Shown: piece after piece, positions 34,248-43,946 of the stretch | How positions within the stretch are numbered: position 1 is the first letter of the stretch | Layout: the number at the start of each line of letters is the position of its first letter | NCBI RefSeq assembly: GCF_913566895.1 | Contig: NZ_CAJYCN010000007.1 | Span: 1-64,000, forward strand | DNA: 64,000 nt | Source: Listeria ilorinensis | GTDB lineage: Bacteria; Bacillota; Bacilli; Lactobacillales; Listeriaceae | Reading direction: 5' to 3' | The notes under the pieces: model-generated | Told to the model about the DNA's origin: nothing | Seen by the model: only the letters and a program-made list of their open reading frames with translations | Database searches by the model: none | Program-made: the position numbers and the translations under genes

Positions 34248-35771
34248 CTAGAGCATCCCTAAAAGTGATTTGAACATTTCATTCACGACATTGACCGCCT
34301 TGGTATTGGCAACATAATAACTTTGATACTGCAAAATATTGGTCATTTCTTCATCTAAATTAACGCCTTCCAGTGAAGATTTCGCACTTGTCAGACCGTC
34401 TAGAACATTTTGCTCAGCTACAGCTTCTGCATTCGCCTTTGAGGTATCCGTCGCAATGGTCGTTATTAAATTATCCATATAACTCGAGTAGGTCATGCCG
34501 TCTATTTTCAACTGATCTTTCATCGCTTTCATATCTGCTGCAATCACACCTAGGAAGCGTTTATTATCACCGATTTCTTCTATCTTGCTGTTCAGACTCA
34601 AATTGCCATTTGTATCCACTTGAAACAGCGACAAAGAGAAGGTATCAACATTCGCTACCTGCACATGACTGTCGATTGCATCCACCTGATAATCGGTCCC
34701 ACCGATCGTCACGACATCCTCTTTGACCACCACTTTGGGAAATTTATCTATCTCTATCAAAAGGCCTTTGCGCTCATTCAGCAGGGCTTCATTCAGTGGA
34801 TCAGCTTTCAGTTTGTCATTGATAGCTGCAATGTCAGTCAGATAACGATTCATCTTATCAACTTGCAGCTGATCGACATTCTCTTTCAAACTTTTCGTAA
34901 AAGCTGCCAGCTGTTCTGTATACTGCCTAAGTTCTTGTTCCTGCACACTGCTGCTTGCTTTCAAACTGCCCGTCGGCAAATCAAATGATTGTCCATCAAT
35001 TGAAAAAATATAGGTATCCCCTTGCAATGTCGCATCCACTTGACTAGCTTGATCACCCTGTACAATCAGCTTCCCGCCAAACGTTATATCATAAACTTCA
35101 GGATTACCTGGATGGCTAGTCGTTTCGATCGTCCCAAATTGTGAAAGCTGCCCCAGTAATAAATCTCGTTCATTCAGTAAACTGTTCGGCGGATTACTTC
35201 CAGCTGAGCCAATCGCTTTATTGACCGCTGCAAGTTTTGATGAAAGGTCATTGAGTCCCTTGACCTGATTGGCTGTATCCTGTGTCAGTGTTTTTTTCAA
35301 ATCATCTAGCCCCGCCTTGATTTGACCAAGTTGGCTAGTAAAAACTTTCATACTGGAAAGTAGCGCTGTCACATTCGTTTCCTGATCTGGATTTTTCGTC
35401 AGCACGCCCCACGCTGTAAAAAAGTTATCTAATGAATCACTTGGCGAATTTTTTCCGACTGTCCCGAACAGATTAACGATCTGCCCCAATGTCGAACTCT
35501 TAAATGCAGCAGCCGATTGTTTCGCGATTTGTGCATCGAATTGCGTCGTCAATACCTGGTTCGTGACACGGCTGATATCCGTCACTTTTACGCCATAGCC
35601 TGTCTGTCGGCCACTAATCATGCCTGAGTCTCCGAAAAGCTCTTTTTGCTGAACGGTCTGCCGCACATACCCGGCTGTGTTTAGATTACTGATATTCTGT
35701 TTAGCAACCATCGTGGCAATCTGTGCAGCCGACATCCCTGAAAGCGAGGCATTAAAATCACTCAGTCGCAT
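34248..35771 (-). CDS. flgK: Hook-filament junction protein FlgK
   Basis: A 507-residue protein. The N-terminal rod-type motif is ASLSGMSAAQIATMVAKQNI followed by ISNLNTAGYVRQ. An internal helical insertion (about 290-345) bears NEALLNERKGLLIEIDKF. The C-terminal helix contains VNLDEEMTNILQYQSYYVAN. It joins the hook to the filament with FlgL. Confidence 0.95.
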   Translation of the reverse strand: MRLSDFNASLSGMSAAQIATMVAKQNISNLNTAGYVRQTVQQKELFGDSGMISGRQTGYGVKVTDISRVTNQVLTTQFDAQIAKQSAAAFKSSTLGQIVNLFGTVGKNSPSDSLDNFFTAWGVLTKNPDQETNVTALLSSMKVFTSQLGQIKAGLDDLKKTLTQDTANQVKGLNDLSSKLAAVNKAIGSAGSNPPNSLLNERDLLLGQLSQFGTIETTSHPGNPEVYDITFGGKLIVQGDQASQVDATLQGDTYIFSIDGQSFDLPTGSLKASSSVQEQELRQYTEQLAAFTKSLKENVDQLQVDKMNRYLTDIAAINDKLKADPLNEALLNERKGLLIEIDKFPKVVVKEDVVTIGGTDYQVDAIDSHVQVANVDTFSLSLFQVDTNGNLSLNSKIEEIGDNKRFLGVIAADMKAMKDQLKIDGMTYSSYMDNLITTIATDTSKANAEAVAEQNVLDGLTSAKSSLEGVNLDEEMTNILQYQSYYVANTKAVNVVNEMFKSLLGML

Positions 35772-35784
35772 CCTTACTCACTCC

Positions 35785-36216
35785 TTAAAAAGTTTCATTG
35801 ATAATCAGCGCTTCATTTTGTTGATAAGCTGCGCCATTTAAACCCGCTGTCAGCTCAAAAAGATGTTCTGTAAAGGTTAGTTTTTGTTCCATTAGTTTTT
35901 TATTGGTGATCAGCTGGATGCGCGCTTTTTCTTCAGCTTCGAGCAGACACTTCTTCCATTCATCAAAGCGTTCTTGTGCTGCCATATCCAAGCGCTCAAC
36001 ATAGACCCCAATCCCTGCTGCTCCCTCTTGCCCAAGCCACGTATCTATTTGCCGATAGCTGCTTTCCATATCGAGGAGCTGCTGATCGATCTTCTGTTGA
36101 CACCTTTCAGCCGCATCATCATCTTTTTGCTCATAAGCCGTTTGTAGCTTTCTAGCCACTTCATAAAGTTTCTTGTTCTGTTCGACTAATTGTTCCAGCG
36201 TCATCAAAATTTCCAT
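35785..36216 (-). CDS. FlgN-like flagellar chaperone (probable)
   Basis: A 143-residue all-helical, acidic protein (LEQLVEQNKKLYEVARKLQT) encoded 13 bases before flgK. FlgN, the chaperone for FlgK and FlgL, has this size, composition and place, but sequence conservation is too low to be sure. It starts 8 bases after the preceding gene's stop, with GTAGGTGA as Shine-Dalgarno. Confidence 0.6.
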   Translation of the reverse strand: MEILMTLEQLVEQNKKLYEVARKLQTAYEQKDDDAAERCQQKIDQQLLDMESSYRQIDTWLGQEGAAGIGVYVERLDMAAQERFDEWKKCLLEAEEKARIQLITNKKLMEQKLTFTEHLFELTAGLNGAAYQQNEALIINETF

Positions 36217-36224
36217 TTTATCAC

Positions 36225-36698
36225 CTACAATACGATATTTAAAATCAATCCGCTGATTTCTCCGATCCGGTTCAACATGTCCAAATGGCCTGTCTTTGTA
36301 TCGATTAAATTTATGACATCTTCAAGCTGATCACTTTTCTGCTCAATTTCCTGAGCAATCGTCATTTTTTGCAAGTATCCATACTTTGGATGACGCGATT
36401 CCAAATCTTTATAATCCATCACTTGGCTGACATAAAAATTCAAAAAATCCTTGACTGCTTCCTTATAGCGCAAGACATTTTCAGTTGTCATCTCAAGCTC
36501 GATTTTTTCTTTCTGTTCCGTCATCCGGCTCAACAGCCGCTCAATCTCCTGACTACGAGCCTTTGAAGTCTCCTGCTTTTTAGAAAGCACGGCGAGTGAA
36601 AAACTACCTGATTGAGAAGTGCTTGTTTCTATCTGTTTCTGCGGATGATTTTGGGCTTTATTTGCCTGCCAAATATGGTTGATATAAATACTATCCAT
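36225..36698 (-). CDS. YaaR-like (DUF327) protein
   Basis: A 157-residue cytosolic protein. Its C-terminal 100 residues show the DUF327/YaaR pattern: VLRYKEAVKDFLNFYVSQVM, then HPKYGYLQKM and INLIDTKTGHLDMLNRIGEI. Members occur in Firmicutes, often near flagellar genes, with no agreed function. First gene behind the internal promoter at 36727-36771. Two adjacent ATGs (36701 and 36698) could start it; the second has better spacing from GGGGGAG. Confidence 0.75.
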   Translation of the reverse strand: MDSIYINHIWQANKAQNHPQKQIETSTSQSGSFSLAVLSKKQETSKARSQEIERLLSRMTEQKEKIELEMTTENVLRYKEAVKDFLNFYVSQVMDYKDLESRHPKYGYLQKMTIAQEIEQKSDQLEDVINLIDTKTGHLDMLNRIGEISGLILNIVL

Positions 36699-36726
36699 CA
36701 TTCTCCCCCAAGGGTTTCATACTTTT

Positions 36727-36771
36727 ATTATACGGAAGAAATAAAGAAATGTATATGGTTTTTTAAAAAAA
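36727..36771 (-). promoter_or_regulatory. Internal flagellar promoter with MogR box
   Basis: Minus strand: TATACA (36750-36755), 17-bp spacer, TATAAT (36727-36732), about 29 bases before the DUF327 gene. A perfect TTTT-N5-AAAA site at 36759-36771 lies just upstream of the -35 and runs into the 3' end of the preceding gene. It probably starts a second, late transcript from the DUF327 gene to 24142. Confidence 0.6.
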
Positions 36772-37920
36772 TATTTTTAATAATAAAATGAAGATAAAGA
36801 TTAAAAAAACCAAACTGATGATCCTTACGCTGGGATCCTGATAAGCCGTTCGAAAGTCTTTCCATAACAAATCCAAAAAGCTCATTTCCTGACTGGCGAT
36901 CATCATCATTTTCGTCATATCACTTGCAAGTTCTGCTTCCGTTGCGCCAAGATCCGAATTAACCATATCTGTGCCAATTTGCTGCTCCATCTTTTGAAAA
37001 TAAACGAATAAACGCTGCAGCTGCCCCTGCACACGATCCATCAACACTGCCATATTCCCTTGACTGAGATAGCCTGTAGCTATTTCTTCAAGCTCTTGTA
37101 AAAAATCGGCAAGCGGTTTTGCTGAAGCACGACTCAGTTCTGCCATCTTCCCATGCGGATCTTTCGCGAAGATCGGTAACCATGCATGCATCATTTTTAA
37201 ATATTCATTTCCAAGCTTCCATAAATTGATATTTTCCGCCTGAAGCTCATATGACAGCAAATGCCTAGAGTGAAACAAGATGCTGTATTCACGCATCAAT
37301 TTAATCATCCAATTTGTCTCATCTTTTGCTTGTGTAAGCAGTTTGCTGACTTCAAGCGGGACATTTTCACTTTCATATCGCTTCATTTCTGCAATCGCAT
37401 TTTCTGTACTTCGTGCAGCCAGTCTAAGCATATTATAATAAGGGACCTTGCCCGTCACATCAAATTTCAGTGACCGAATATTCGTCAAAAGGAAACTAAG
37501 CTCATCAGTGATTTTATTATTGGCTGCAAGCAGACTTTTTTCAAAAGTATCATTCGCAAAATAACCATTGAAGCTTCGCTGTTTCATCAGGATCGTACTG
37601 ATTTGACCGCTAATCTCTTGTGTAATCTGCTGCCATTTCATCGAATCTGTAGCATATTTGACGCCAGCTTTCATCAAATAATCGATCAGCTTGCCCGCTT
37701 TGGTCGCGTTACTAATCATCAACTTGATCCGCAGAGCAATCTCCTGATTTTCACCCGCCAATTTCATTTCCGTTAAATCATTGATTGAAAAAGTGACTGG
37801 TGGCAAGCGGTTAGGCTCTTTCATCATTTTTCTATTCAACTCGCTATGTTCTTCGGGGGTACCGCCTAACTGATTGCCATGCTTCAATTGTTCCGCTTCC
37901 AAAATTCCTTCTATTTTCAT
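36763..37920 (-). CDS. Flagellar-cluster protein with C-terminal membrane anchor, unknown function
   Basis: A 385-residue protein, predominantly alpha-helical (e.g. KLIDYLMKAGVKYATDSMKW), ending in one very hydrophobic membrane segment (IISLVFLIFIFILLLKIFF) with no residues after it. It has no signal peptide, so it should be tail-anchored with its bulk in the cytosol. Start ATG with GGGGAGGG. It lies between a secreted protein gene and the internal promoter. I recognise no family; it appears to belong to the Listeria-type flagellar cluster (lmo0702 position, from memory). Confidence 0.65.
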   Translation of the reverse strand: MKIEGILEAEQLKHGNQLGGTPEEHSELNRKMMKEPNRLPPVTFSINDLTEMKLAGENQEIALRIKLMISNATKAGKLIDYLMKAGVKYATDSMKWQQITQEISGQISTILMKQRSFNGYFANDTFEKSLLAANNKITDELSFLLTNIRSLKFDVTGKVPYYNMLRLAARSTENAIAEMKRYESENVPLEVSKLLTQAKDETNWMIKLMREYSILFHSRHLLSYELQAENINLWKLGNEYLKMMHAWLPIFAKDPHGKMAELSRASAKPLADFLQELEEIATGYLSQGNMAVLMDRVQGQLQRLFVYFQKMEQQIGTDMVNSDLGATEAELASDMTKMMMIASQEMSFLDLLWKDFRTAYQDPSVRIISLVFLIFIFILLLKIFF

Positions 37921-37943
37921 CCCAAGTCCCTCCCCATTTTTCT

Positions 37944-39344
37944 TTATTTGCTTCTATTTTGTGCAAAAATCAAAATGACTGCAGCAACTCCAACTGGCAA
38001 CCAAAACGGAAAAGGCATAGAGGTTGGCGCCTTTTTCTTGGCTGATTCATTTTTTTCTACAACACTTTTTTTTGATTCATTCATCGTTTTAGCAAATTCA
38101 CGTTTGTCAGCCACTGGCACAAATTCTGCATGCGGTTCCGCCTGCAGGATCTGAGGTTCGTTCTCTAGTTCTAGTTCGACTGGTGATTGTTCTGGCTGAA
38201 TAATAGGTGTAATTGGCAATATTTCAATCATTTTCACCAGAAAAAGACTGTGCCGCCTACCATCAAAATCTTGATACTGTAAAATAAGCTCCCCTGTCTG
38301 TCCGTGAAAATCGGCCGCCAGTTGGTCGCCTTGACGTTTCAGCTCGACAGGGTGCCCGTTACTTGTAAGCCGCCAATCAGATGTTTCCGCATAATCAACA
38401 TTCAGTTTAGCCTGAAAAGTCCAACAATCTTCCTTTTGAAATTTCTCCTGTCTGTTTATCACGCGCCGTTTATTTTTTAACAGATTCATCCATTGAAAAG
38501 GCTGTTGATTTTCACGGTAAAGCAACTTCATCCCATTAGACAAAGGAAAGACTTCTCCCAACCGCTCCTTGGAAAAAATATAGTTCCCAACTAGTGGCTC
38601 ACTCTCCCACTCATATGGAAATGGCTCTATCACCTGCTTCGGCCGATTCGTCCAAATCTGCAAGCGGTCACCCTCTGTGACGATCGTATTCTTTGTTAAT
38701 TTCTGTCCATTCAACTGATAATCAAAAACAGCTACCGGAACCGGGATCTGTCTTGTTTCAGTCGCCTTATTGCCGTCAAAGTCACTTGCTGTGATCATCA
38801 GCTGCAGTTCCGGCTCTTGCCATGTTGCCAAATCCAGCGTCAACTCAAATTCGCCATTTTTTTCATTTCGCACGAACGGCTGTGTTTCTGCCAAAAAACC
38901 CGTTGCTTGGACTGTTGCAATCCCTGTTTCCATATCACGAGCCGTAACACTGATTCGCAGCTTGGCATCCTTTTCAAACTGCCAGTCGATATGCTCAATC
39001 ATTGGGGGGGAGTCATCTTTCGCCCGCTCCCGGTCAGTCACTTGAAAAGATCCAATTTCCACCAATCCGTCGTCTTTTTGAAGCCACACCGTCCAAATAC
39101 CAGCACTATCATACGGGCTAATCGTATAGCTGGGGACTGTCTCCTCCGAAATAGGAAGGAACCGTACTTGTCCGATTGCATTCCTCAAAACAAGCTGTCC
39201 TGTGTGTTCCTCTATTTCAAAAGAAACTGAATCACCTGTCTGATAAACGCTTAAAAGAGGCGCGTTTTCAGCGGTAACATGCTGCGGAGCAACCAGAATG
39301 AGCAATAGGAAAAAGAACATACATACACTCTTTTTCAGCATCAT
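37944..39344 (-). CDS. Secreted, membrane-anchored flagellar-cluster protein, unknown function
   Basis: A 466-residue protein with a Sec signal (SVCMFFFLLLILVAPQHVTA) and a large beta-rich extracellular region that includes Ig-like phrases (ISVTARDMETGIATVQATGF and TASDFDGNKATETRQIPVPV). A Pro/Lys-rich stalk follows, then a C-terminal membrane segment (PFWLPVGVAAVILIFA) and a basic tail NRSK. It starts one base from the fliY stop, with translational coupling. Unusual company for a cell-envelope protein; it may be a motor- or hook-associated wall protein. No family recognised. Confidence 0.65.
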   Translation of the reverse strand: MMLKKSVCMFFFLLLILVAPQHVTAENAPLLSVYQTGDSVSFEIEEHTGQLVLRNAIGQVRFLPISEETVPSYTISPYDSAGIWTVWLQKDDGLVEIGSFQVTDRERAKDDSPPMIEHIDWQFEKDAKLRISVTARDMETGIATVQATGFLAETQPFVRNEKNGEFELTLDLATWQEPELQLMITASDFDGNKATETRQIPVPVAVFDYQLNGQKLTKNTIVTEGDRLQIWTNRPKQVIEPFPYEWESEPLVGNYIFSKERLGEVFPLSNGMKLLYRENQQPFQWMNLLKNKRRVINRQEKFQKEDCWTFQAKLNVDYAETSDWRLTSNGHPVELKRQGDQLAADFHGQTGELILQYQDFDGRRHSLFLVKMIEILPITPIIQPEQSPVELELENEPQILQAEPHAEFVPVADKREFAKTMNESKKSVVEKNESAKKKAPTSMPFPFWLPVGVAAVILIFAQNRSK

Positions 39345-40988
39345 CTACTCTACAATCTCCGTTATTTTTACGGCAAAATGATCATTGACCTTGACAAGCT
39401 CTCCGCATGCGAACAATTTACCGTTTGCTAAAATTGCCAGTGTTTCCGAAACGCTTTCTTTTAAAATCAATAAATCATCCTCATGAAAACGCATGAATTC
39501 GTCCAGTTTGATTTTAGCTGTTCCAAAAACGACCTCCACTTCAACTGGTACTTCCCCCAAGATCTGATCCATTTCCCCCGCCTTGAAATCAGGTTGTTCT
39601 GCTCTAAACTCCGGCAGAACCGCCTTATCAGCTGAGATAGCCTTCTCATCACCGCGATCTATCCCTGTGTCAGTCGATCCCTCTTCCGGATCACCCGTTG
39701 TTTTACTTTGTACAGATGGCTCAATTTTCGGCTGAGATCCTTCCTCCATGCCATTTTGAGCAAGGAGCATCAGTTGTGCCATTTCACGTGCTGCCTCAGG
39801 ATTAAAGAGTTGATACAGCGGTGTTTTCAATAGTCCGTCCACTTCAAGCGGAAAGATCACCTCGACAGTTTTGCCTTCCTTAATATCTTTTTCAATCACA
39901 TCGTCATCAAGTAGACAAACCTCAACTGTTGGCGGACTGATATCGATCGTCATCCCCAGCAGTTCTGACATAGCAGTTGCTGAATAACCCATCATCTGAT
40001 TCATCAATTCCTGCACTGCCGATATCTCCAAATCAGTCAATTCCTGCTGATCCGAAACTTCCCCAGTGCCGCCCATCATCAAATCCGCCATGATCATTGC
40101 AGCTGATTGACTGATAATAAATGTATTGCTCGATTTAAGCCCTTCAACGAACGCAACGGTGGTAATAAGACAAGGCCGTTCATTGTATTCGAATTCTTTG
40201 GAAGAAATGATCTTAGCGGTAGGGATTTGCAGTGAGACTTTTCGATTGAGCAGTTTGGACAGCACCGTTGACGCAGAACCGATCCCGATGTTGCAGACTT
40301 CTAAAAAGACATCCAATTCAAGCGGCGATAGATTGATTGCTGCCTCTTCGGTTGTTGCACTTTCCTGCTTTTCAAAATAAAGAGATGCTTCCACTGGATT
40401 TCCTAAAAGTTTTCTTGCCATTTCGATCCCTTCCTGTACAGGAATCAATTGGACGAGTGAACTCTTTACCAAATCACCGATGACAAGATCAAAAGAAACT
40501 TGAATCAGCTCTTCTATTTCTGAACCCTGCAACTCTTCACGGATAGAAACGATTTTAATTTTAGGCGTCGTAATATCGATTACCTCATGGAAGACATCGC
40601 TCATGGCCGTTGCCGAGTGTCCCATCATCTGGTTCATCGCTTCCTGCACAGCACTCAGTTCAAGTTCCGTGAGCACTGCATCTTCCGCCACCTGTCCGTC
40701 ACCCATCATCATCAAATTAGCGATCAAGAGCGCCACTTTTGATTCGAGCACAAATAAATTGCTCATATGGATGCCTTTATGGAATTCTACACCTAGTACA
40801 ACATGCGGAATGGCAGTATCTGTCGTGTTATACAGATCCACCAATTCAACATGCGGCGTCGAAATCGTCACCTGCTGATTAAGCAAATTGGATAGCACAG
40901 TTGACGCAGAACCGAATGAAATATTGGCGATTTCACCGATCACATCCAGCTCCATTTGAATTTTTTCTTTTTCGATCGTTTGCTCCAC
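39345..40988 (-). CDS. fliY: Flagellar motor switch phosphatase FliY with two CheC domains
   Basis: A 547-residue C-ring protein. It has two consecutive CheC/CheX-like phosphatase domains, each with two copies of the active-site helix: EIANISFGSASTVLS and EAMNQMMGHSATAMS in the first (about 20-170), EVCNIGIGSASTVLS and ELMNQMMGYSATAMS in the second (about 225-390). A variable acidic linker leads to a C-terminal FliN/SpoA domain (about 470-547). B. subtilis FliY is about 380 residues with a single CheC domain. It should dephosphorylate CheY-P at the switch. GTG start. Confidence 0.92.
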   Translation of the reverse strand: MEQTIEKEKIQMELDVIGEIANISFGSASTVLSNLLNQQVTISTPHVELVDLYNTTDTAIPHVVLGVEFHKGIHMSNLFVLESKVALLIANLMMMGDGQVAEDAVLTELELSAVQEAMNQMMGHSATAMSDVFHEVIDITTPKIKIVSIREELQGSEIEELIQVSFDLVIGDLVKSSLVQLIPVQEGIEMARKLLGNPVEASLYFEKQESATTEEAAINLSPLELDVFLEVCNIGIGSASTVLSKLLNRKVSLQIPTAKIISSKEFEYNERPCLITTVAFVEGLKSSNTFIISQSAAMIMADLMMGGTGEVSDQQELTDLEISAVQELMNQMMGYSATAMSELLGMTIDISPPTVEVCLLDDDVIEKDIKEGKTVEVIFPLEVDGLLKTPLYQLFNPEAAREMAQLMLLAQNGMEEGSQPKIEPSVQSKTTGDPEEGSTDTGIDRGDEKAISADKAVLPEFRAEQPDFKAGEMDQILGEVPVEVEVVFGTAKIKLDEFMRFHEDDLLILKESVSETLAILANGKLFACGELVKVNDHFAVKITEIVE

Positions 40989-41010
40989 TTTTCCTATCTC
41001 CCTATTCCAC

Positions 41011-41985
41011 TCATGTAAAGTGGCGCTTGAATTTTACTGCTTTTTGCGTCCCGCTTCGGCCAATCAGACATTCAAATTTTCGCTTATCTGATAAGTAGCC
41101 GGAAAGCTCTTCACTTACATGCGTGTCCAGCAGCAAGTAGTCCCCTTTTTCCAGCTCGGAAAGTTCTTTTAATGTCAGCATGACTGTCCCCAGTGATATT
41201 TTTGCCGTTTTCTCAATCTGACTAATTTCTTCTTCCACTTCCTGGTCAAAATTCTGACGCTTATCAAAGGTATATTCCACCACATTCTCCAGTTTGTTCA
41301 TAATATCTTCCACTGAGAAAAACGGGACACCAAATCGAAAAGTGCTAATCCAGAATTCCGACTTTAGATCTACGTTCACAAGTGCCATCATATCATTGGC
41401 TGAGGTGACACGAAGCAGAGCTGGATTCGTTTCCACACTGACCACTGCCGGATTAATCGGATATACAGCTTTAAAACTTTCTTTCAGTGCCACGCAAAAT
41501 TTGCTCAGCAGATGATCAAGCGTCAATTGCTCAAATGATGACAATAATCTGCGTTCGCTCAGTTTGCGCTTCGGGTTCCCGCCGGACAAACACTCATGAA
41601 TATAAATAATAAATGATAAGTCCAGCTCGACAATGATCTTCCCCAACCGATCATCTCCTAAATCAAAGGTAACGAATAAATAGCTGTCACCTGGCATCGT
41701 ATCCGTATAGTCACTTGCAAATGAGACCTGATCGCTCAATGTAGCTTCGGTATGAATCGGAATCCTGATCCGCTGAGCCACATATTCCATGCATTTTTTT
41801 GCAAATGTCGAAGCGACCGTTTTCAGACTTTCCAAATGTTCAGAGGCAAACTTTTCCGGTTTATGAAAGTCATACGGGTGAAGTCGGCCGAAATCGCCGA
41901 TCTCCGTACTCTCGTCTACAACTTCCCCTGCATTCATTTGCGTAAGCAGTGCATCGATCTGCTCCTGACTTAATTTATCGCTCAT
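41011..41985 (-). CDS. fliM: Flagellar motor switch protein FliM
   Basis: A 324-residue C-ring protein that receives CheY-P. The N-terminal MSDKLSQEQIDALLTQMNAG is the CheY-binding peptide region. A middle CheC-like domain without the phosphatase residues follows (about 50-230), then a C-terminal SpoA domain (about 245-320). It lies 25 bases before fliY. Confidence 0.95.
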   Translation of the reverse strand: MSDKLSQEQIDALLTQMNAGEVVDESTEIGDFGRLHPYDFHKPEKFASEHLESLKTVASTFAKKCMEYVAQRIRIPIHTEATLSDQVSFASDYTDTMPGDSYLFVTFDLGDDRLGKIIVELDLSFIIYIHECLSGGNPKRKLSERRLLSSFEQLTLDHLLSKFCVALKESFKAVYPINPAVVSVETNPALLRVTSANDMMALVNVDLKSEFWISTFRFGVPFFSVEDIMNKLENVVEYTFDKRQNFDQEVEEEISQIEKTAKISLGTVMLTLKELSELEKGDYLLLDTHVSEELSGYLSDKRKFECLIGRSGTQKAVKFKRHFT

Positions 41986-42016
41986 CGTTTTGTTTCACTC
42001 CTGTCGTCATCGCCTG

Positions 42017-42238
42017 TTAATTGCCCAGTTCGGTAATTTTGACGAACAGTTTGCCGTCTTTGGTTAAAATTTCTCCTGAACCGATTTTTTTACCGCCAAT
42101 CATAATGTTCGCCACATTCGCTGTCGACTCTTCTAAACGATAGACTGTCCCTTTTTTCACATCGAGCAAATTGCCGATCTGCTGCTTCGTGCGGCCCAGT
42201 TCAAAATCAATAACAAGCGGGATCTGATTATTTAACAT
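42017..42238 (-). CDS. fliN: FliN-like SpoA domain protein
   Basis: A 73-residue protein that is nothing but a SpoA/FliN domain: IPLVIDFELGRTKQQIGNLL, then a hydrophobic strand region and GSGEILTKDGKLFVKITEL. Its closing phrase resembles that of FliY's own SpoA domain (VNDHFAVKITEI). It lies between flgE and fliM. One of three separate SpoA proteins besides FliM in this cluster; which one builds the main ring cannot be told from sequence. Confidence 0.82.
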   Translation of the reverse strand: MLNNQIPLVIDFELGRTKQQIGNLLDVKKGTVYRLEESTANVANIMIGGKKIGSGEILTKDGKLFVKITELGN

Positions 42239-42251
42239 GCTTTATCCGCTC

Positions 42252-43487
42252 CTATTGAATCAAATTCACGATCTGTTTCATAATGTCATCCGCGATTCGG
42301 ATCACTTTCGTATTCCCTTGGAAGCCACTTTGGAACGTCATCAAATCGACAAATTCACGCGACAAATCCACATTAGAGCCTTCTAAAGCTGATCCGCTTA
42401 TGCCGCCCGAGCCATTCTGCCCTGCAACACCAAACGTTGGATCCCCAGACGAAAGTCCCGGTACATATTCTCCGTCGCCCATTTTCACAAGACCATCTTC
42501 ATTCGCAAAAACTGCCACCGCCAACTGAGCTACTGGAATGACTGTCCCGTCAGAATAACTGACTGCAATATAGCCCGCATCCGTAATGGCATAGTCCTTG
42601 ACCGTTGCAGCCCCCTTGCCATCACTTGTTGGTGTAAACGTCTGCTCTGTCCCGTAATTCGTCAGTTTACTTAAGTCAAAGTCCAAATTGATCGTTTTCC
42701 CACCAACCGTTTGACTGATGTTGATTGCTTTTAAAGCATCTGGATTTTGCAATTGACCCTGAGCATTAAAGTTAAGCGTTCCAGTAACAGGTGGTGCCAA
42801 TGCCTTACCATCCATTTGGATCTCATATTCATAAGCAATATTACCGCTTGCATCTGGTTTGGCCGCTTTGATCGAGAACCCCATTTTATGTTTCCCACCA
42901 GCATCATCATAAACAGAAAGCTCTGTTGTGATCGTTTCTTTGCCCTTCCAGTCAAGTGGGATATTGCCGCTCAAGCTGCCATTTTTCGTTGCTTCGCCCG
43001 GTATCGCACCACTAAGTGGAATTTGAATCGGCTGCAAGTTCGTGCTGAGCACATTACCATTTTTATCAGTCGGATAACCAAAAATATATTTACCGCCCTG
43101 CGTTGTCAAATAGTTATCAGAGGAGATCGAAAAAGCCCCATTTCGGGTATATACAGTATTCCCCCCTGTATTGTCACCAGCTACAAAAAAACCCTTCCCC
43201 TGGAGTGCTGCGTCTTTATTACGTCCTGTAGCGGTTGGTGACCCAGCCGTATAATCTGTAATCACCGCACCAATCTTTGTGCCTGAACCGATGCTCATCG
43301 GATTAGTTCCGGCATAGCTACTGCCTGCAACAGAGCCCATCGTATTTTGATAAAGTAGATCATTAAAAACAACTGTTTGCTTTTTATACCCACTTGTATT
43401 GGCATTGGCGATGTTGTTAGATGTTACTGCGAGCGCTCGCTGAAAGGCATTCATCCCCGAAATAGCCGTATACATTGATTGATTCAT
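42252..43487 (-). CDS. flgE: Flagellar hook protein FlgE
   Basis: A 411-residue hook subunit. N-terminal motif SMYTAISGMNAFQRALAVTS followed by NNIANANTSGYKK, the conserved GKGFFVAGD, a variable middle, and C-terminal DLSREFVDLMTFQSGFQGNT. It follows flgD, its scaffold. AAAGGAG lies 9 bases before ATG. Confidence 0.96.
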   Translation of the reverse strand: MNQSMYTAISGMNAFQRALAVTSNNIANANTSGYKKQTVVFNDLLYQNTMGSVAGSSYAGTNPMSIGSGTKIGAVITDYTAGSPTATGRNKDAALQGKGFFVAGDNTGGNTVYTRNGAFSISSDNYLTTQGGKYIFGYPTDKNGNVLSTNLQPIQIPLSGAIPGEATKNGSLSGNIPLDWKGKETITTELSVYDDAGGKHKMGFSIKAAKPDASGNIAYEYEIQMDGKALAPPVTGTLNFNAQGQLQNPDALKAINISQTVGGKTINLDFDLSKLTNYGTEQTFTPTSDGKGAATVKDYAITDAGYIAVSYSDGTVIPVAQLAVAVFANEDGLVKMGDGEYVPGLSSGDPTFGVAGQNGSGGISGSALEGSNVDLSREFVDLMTFQSGFQGNTKVIRIADDIMKQIVNLIQ

Positions 43488-43523
43488 TTTTACCCACTCC
43501 TTTAAAATTCACCCTAAGATTTA

Positions 43524-43946
43524 TTAACTTTTTTGCATGATTTCCGTTACATATGTCAGTGGTACAAGTGATTCTTTTCCTTTCAACTTCAACATGACAC
43601 CATTCATCGTCTGCTGAATACCTTCTACTTCCCCGCTGATAACATCCCCACTTAAAGCAACTCCTTTGATCTCTTTGCCCAAAAAAGAGGCTGCCTGCTG
43701 GAATGCCGAATTTTGGGTCGTTTCTGCAAGTTTATCCACAGCAGTGGTCATATTGGCAACTTGCTCCATCAGGGAAAGCTGTGCCATTTGACTTATCATT
43801 TCATTTGTATCTAAAGGACTTGAAGGATCCTGATACTGCAAACTGGTTAAAAACAATTTCATAAAGTCATCCTTGCCCAATGTTTTCGTTCCAGTAGTTG
43901 TTCTACTTTTCGTATTACTGTCTGCTCCTACAACGGGAAAATCCAT
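43524..43946 (-). CDS. flgD: Hook-capping/scaffold protein FlgD
   Basis: A 140-residue hook scaffold of the short Firmicutes type, with the signature DDFMKLFLTSLQYQDPSSPL and EMISQMAQLSLMEQ. The beta domain of longer FlgD proteins is reduced. It overlaps the end of fliK. Confidence 0.93.
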   Translation of the reverse strand: MDFPVVGADSNTKSRTTTGTKTLGKDDFMKLFLTSLQYQDPSSPLDTNEMISQMAQLSLMEQVANMTTAVDKLAETTQNSAFQQAASFLGKEIKGVALSGDVISGEVEGIQQTMNGVMLKLKGKESLVPLTYVTEIMQKS

